A stretch of DNA of 64,000 bases from Paenibacillus nanensis. GTDB taxonomy: Bacteria; Bacillota; Bacilli; Paenibacillales; Paenibacillaceae. Location: assembly GCF_003583765.1 (NCBI RefSeq), contig NZ_QXQA01000014.1, positions 1 to 64,000 of the forward strand, in the 5' to 3' direction. Below, one piece after another: positions 63,849 to 64,000 of this stretch (position 1 is the stretch's first letter; each line of letters starts with the position of its first letter). Below the pieces are notes generated by a model. That model saw only the letters and a list, made by a program, of their open reading frames with translations, ran no database searches and was not told the origin of the DNA. The translations under genes and the position numbers were made by a program.

Positions 63849-64000
63849 ATGTTTAAATTCAATGACGAAAAAGGCCAATTGAAATGCTCTTTCTGCGGCA
63901 AATCGCAGGATCAGGTTCGCAAGCTTGTAGCCGGTCCTGGCGTCTATATATGTGATGAGTGCATTGAGCTTTGCACGGAAATCGTGGAAGAGGAGCTTGG
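63849..64000 (+). CDS. clpX: ClpX ATPase, 5' end only (cut by window)
   Basis: Only the first 50 codons are in the window. They form the N-terminal zinc-binding domain with C13, C16, C35 and C38 (CSFCGK and ICDEC), which binds adaptors and substrates. ClpX unfolds proteins into ClpP. The ATG follows GAAGGGG. Confidence 0.95.
   Translation, partial: MFKFNDEKGQLKCSFCGKSQDQVRKLVAGPGVYICDECIELCTEIVEEEL

Noticed and set aside
1-64000. Prophage, insertion sequence or integrative element
   Set aside because: I found no transposase, integrase, phage structural gene or attachment-site duplication.

Overview
The window looks like chromosomal DNA from a Gram-positive, spore-forming member of the Paenibacillaceae, most likely Paenibacillus or a close relative. 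The evidence is moderately GC-rich codon use, strong Shine-Dalgarno (SD) sites with GTG and TTG starts, a gerM-rph-rdgB block, a TPR gene-tig-clpP-clpX block, YesM/YesN-type regulators beside a sugar ABC transporter, and a giant S-layer-anchored glucanase. The genus call is inference. The first ~65 bases are Illumina Nextera (Tn5 mosaic-end) adapter, so the window starts at a raw contig end.

Layout. 304-3505: malate dehydrogenase and RecQ. 3573-19691: a 16-kb low-oxygen/redox island, described below. 19857-25618: an OmpR-type two-component pair, a small membrane protein, a KDG-kinase-like gene with a DeoR regulator, and a membrane-anchored serine hydrolase. 25703-30022: nagB-nagA (minus strand), type 2 IPP isomerase and an MBL-fold hydrolase. 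29994-45480: a beta-glucan utilisation locus with a YesN/YesM two-component system, two ABC permeases, a lipoprotein binding protein and a 2681-residue SLH protein with two GH16 catalytic domains behind a CcpA-type cre site. 45739-51201: glpX, a serine hydrolase, a PgpA-like gene, gerM, rph and rdgB. 51168-51533: repeats only. 51738-60510: asparagine synthetase, small unknown genes, a P-loop kinase-like protein, a NEW3/ABC exporter operon, a sigma/anti-sigma pair and tRNA-Arg(UCU). 60683-64000: TPR protein, trigger factor, ClpP and the start of ClpX.

The most striking feature is the redox island. It holds two DUF3147-like membrane proteins and a hemerythrin protein, a ba3-type oxidase with its tiny subunit IIa, AdhE, a degenerate MobA-like protein, PflB and PflA, a Bacillus-type Fnr with a C-terminal cysteine cluster, a formate/nitrite channel, an NreA/NreC/NreB-like sensory system, nucleoside diphosphate kinase, a DoxX protein and a small Cys-rich protein. 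I find eight CRP/FNR-like boxes (TGTGA-N6-TCACA) in front of its transcription units. In seven of them a -10-like hexamer starts exactly 37 bases after the box starts, which puts the box centre at -41.5. The Fnr encoded in the island has the CRP-type recognition helix expected to read these boxes. One box lies inside a terminator hairpin, and two promoters carry a second, Rex-like box in the leader. The island therefore reads as one locally encoded oxygen-responsive regulon.

I found no phage, insertion sequence, CRISPR array or rRNA. Start codons were chosen from SD spacing and often differ from the longest open frame.
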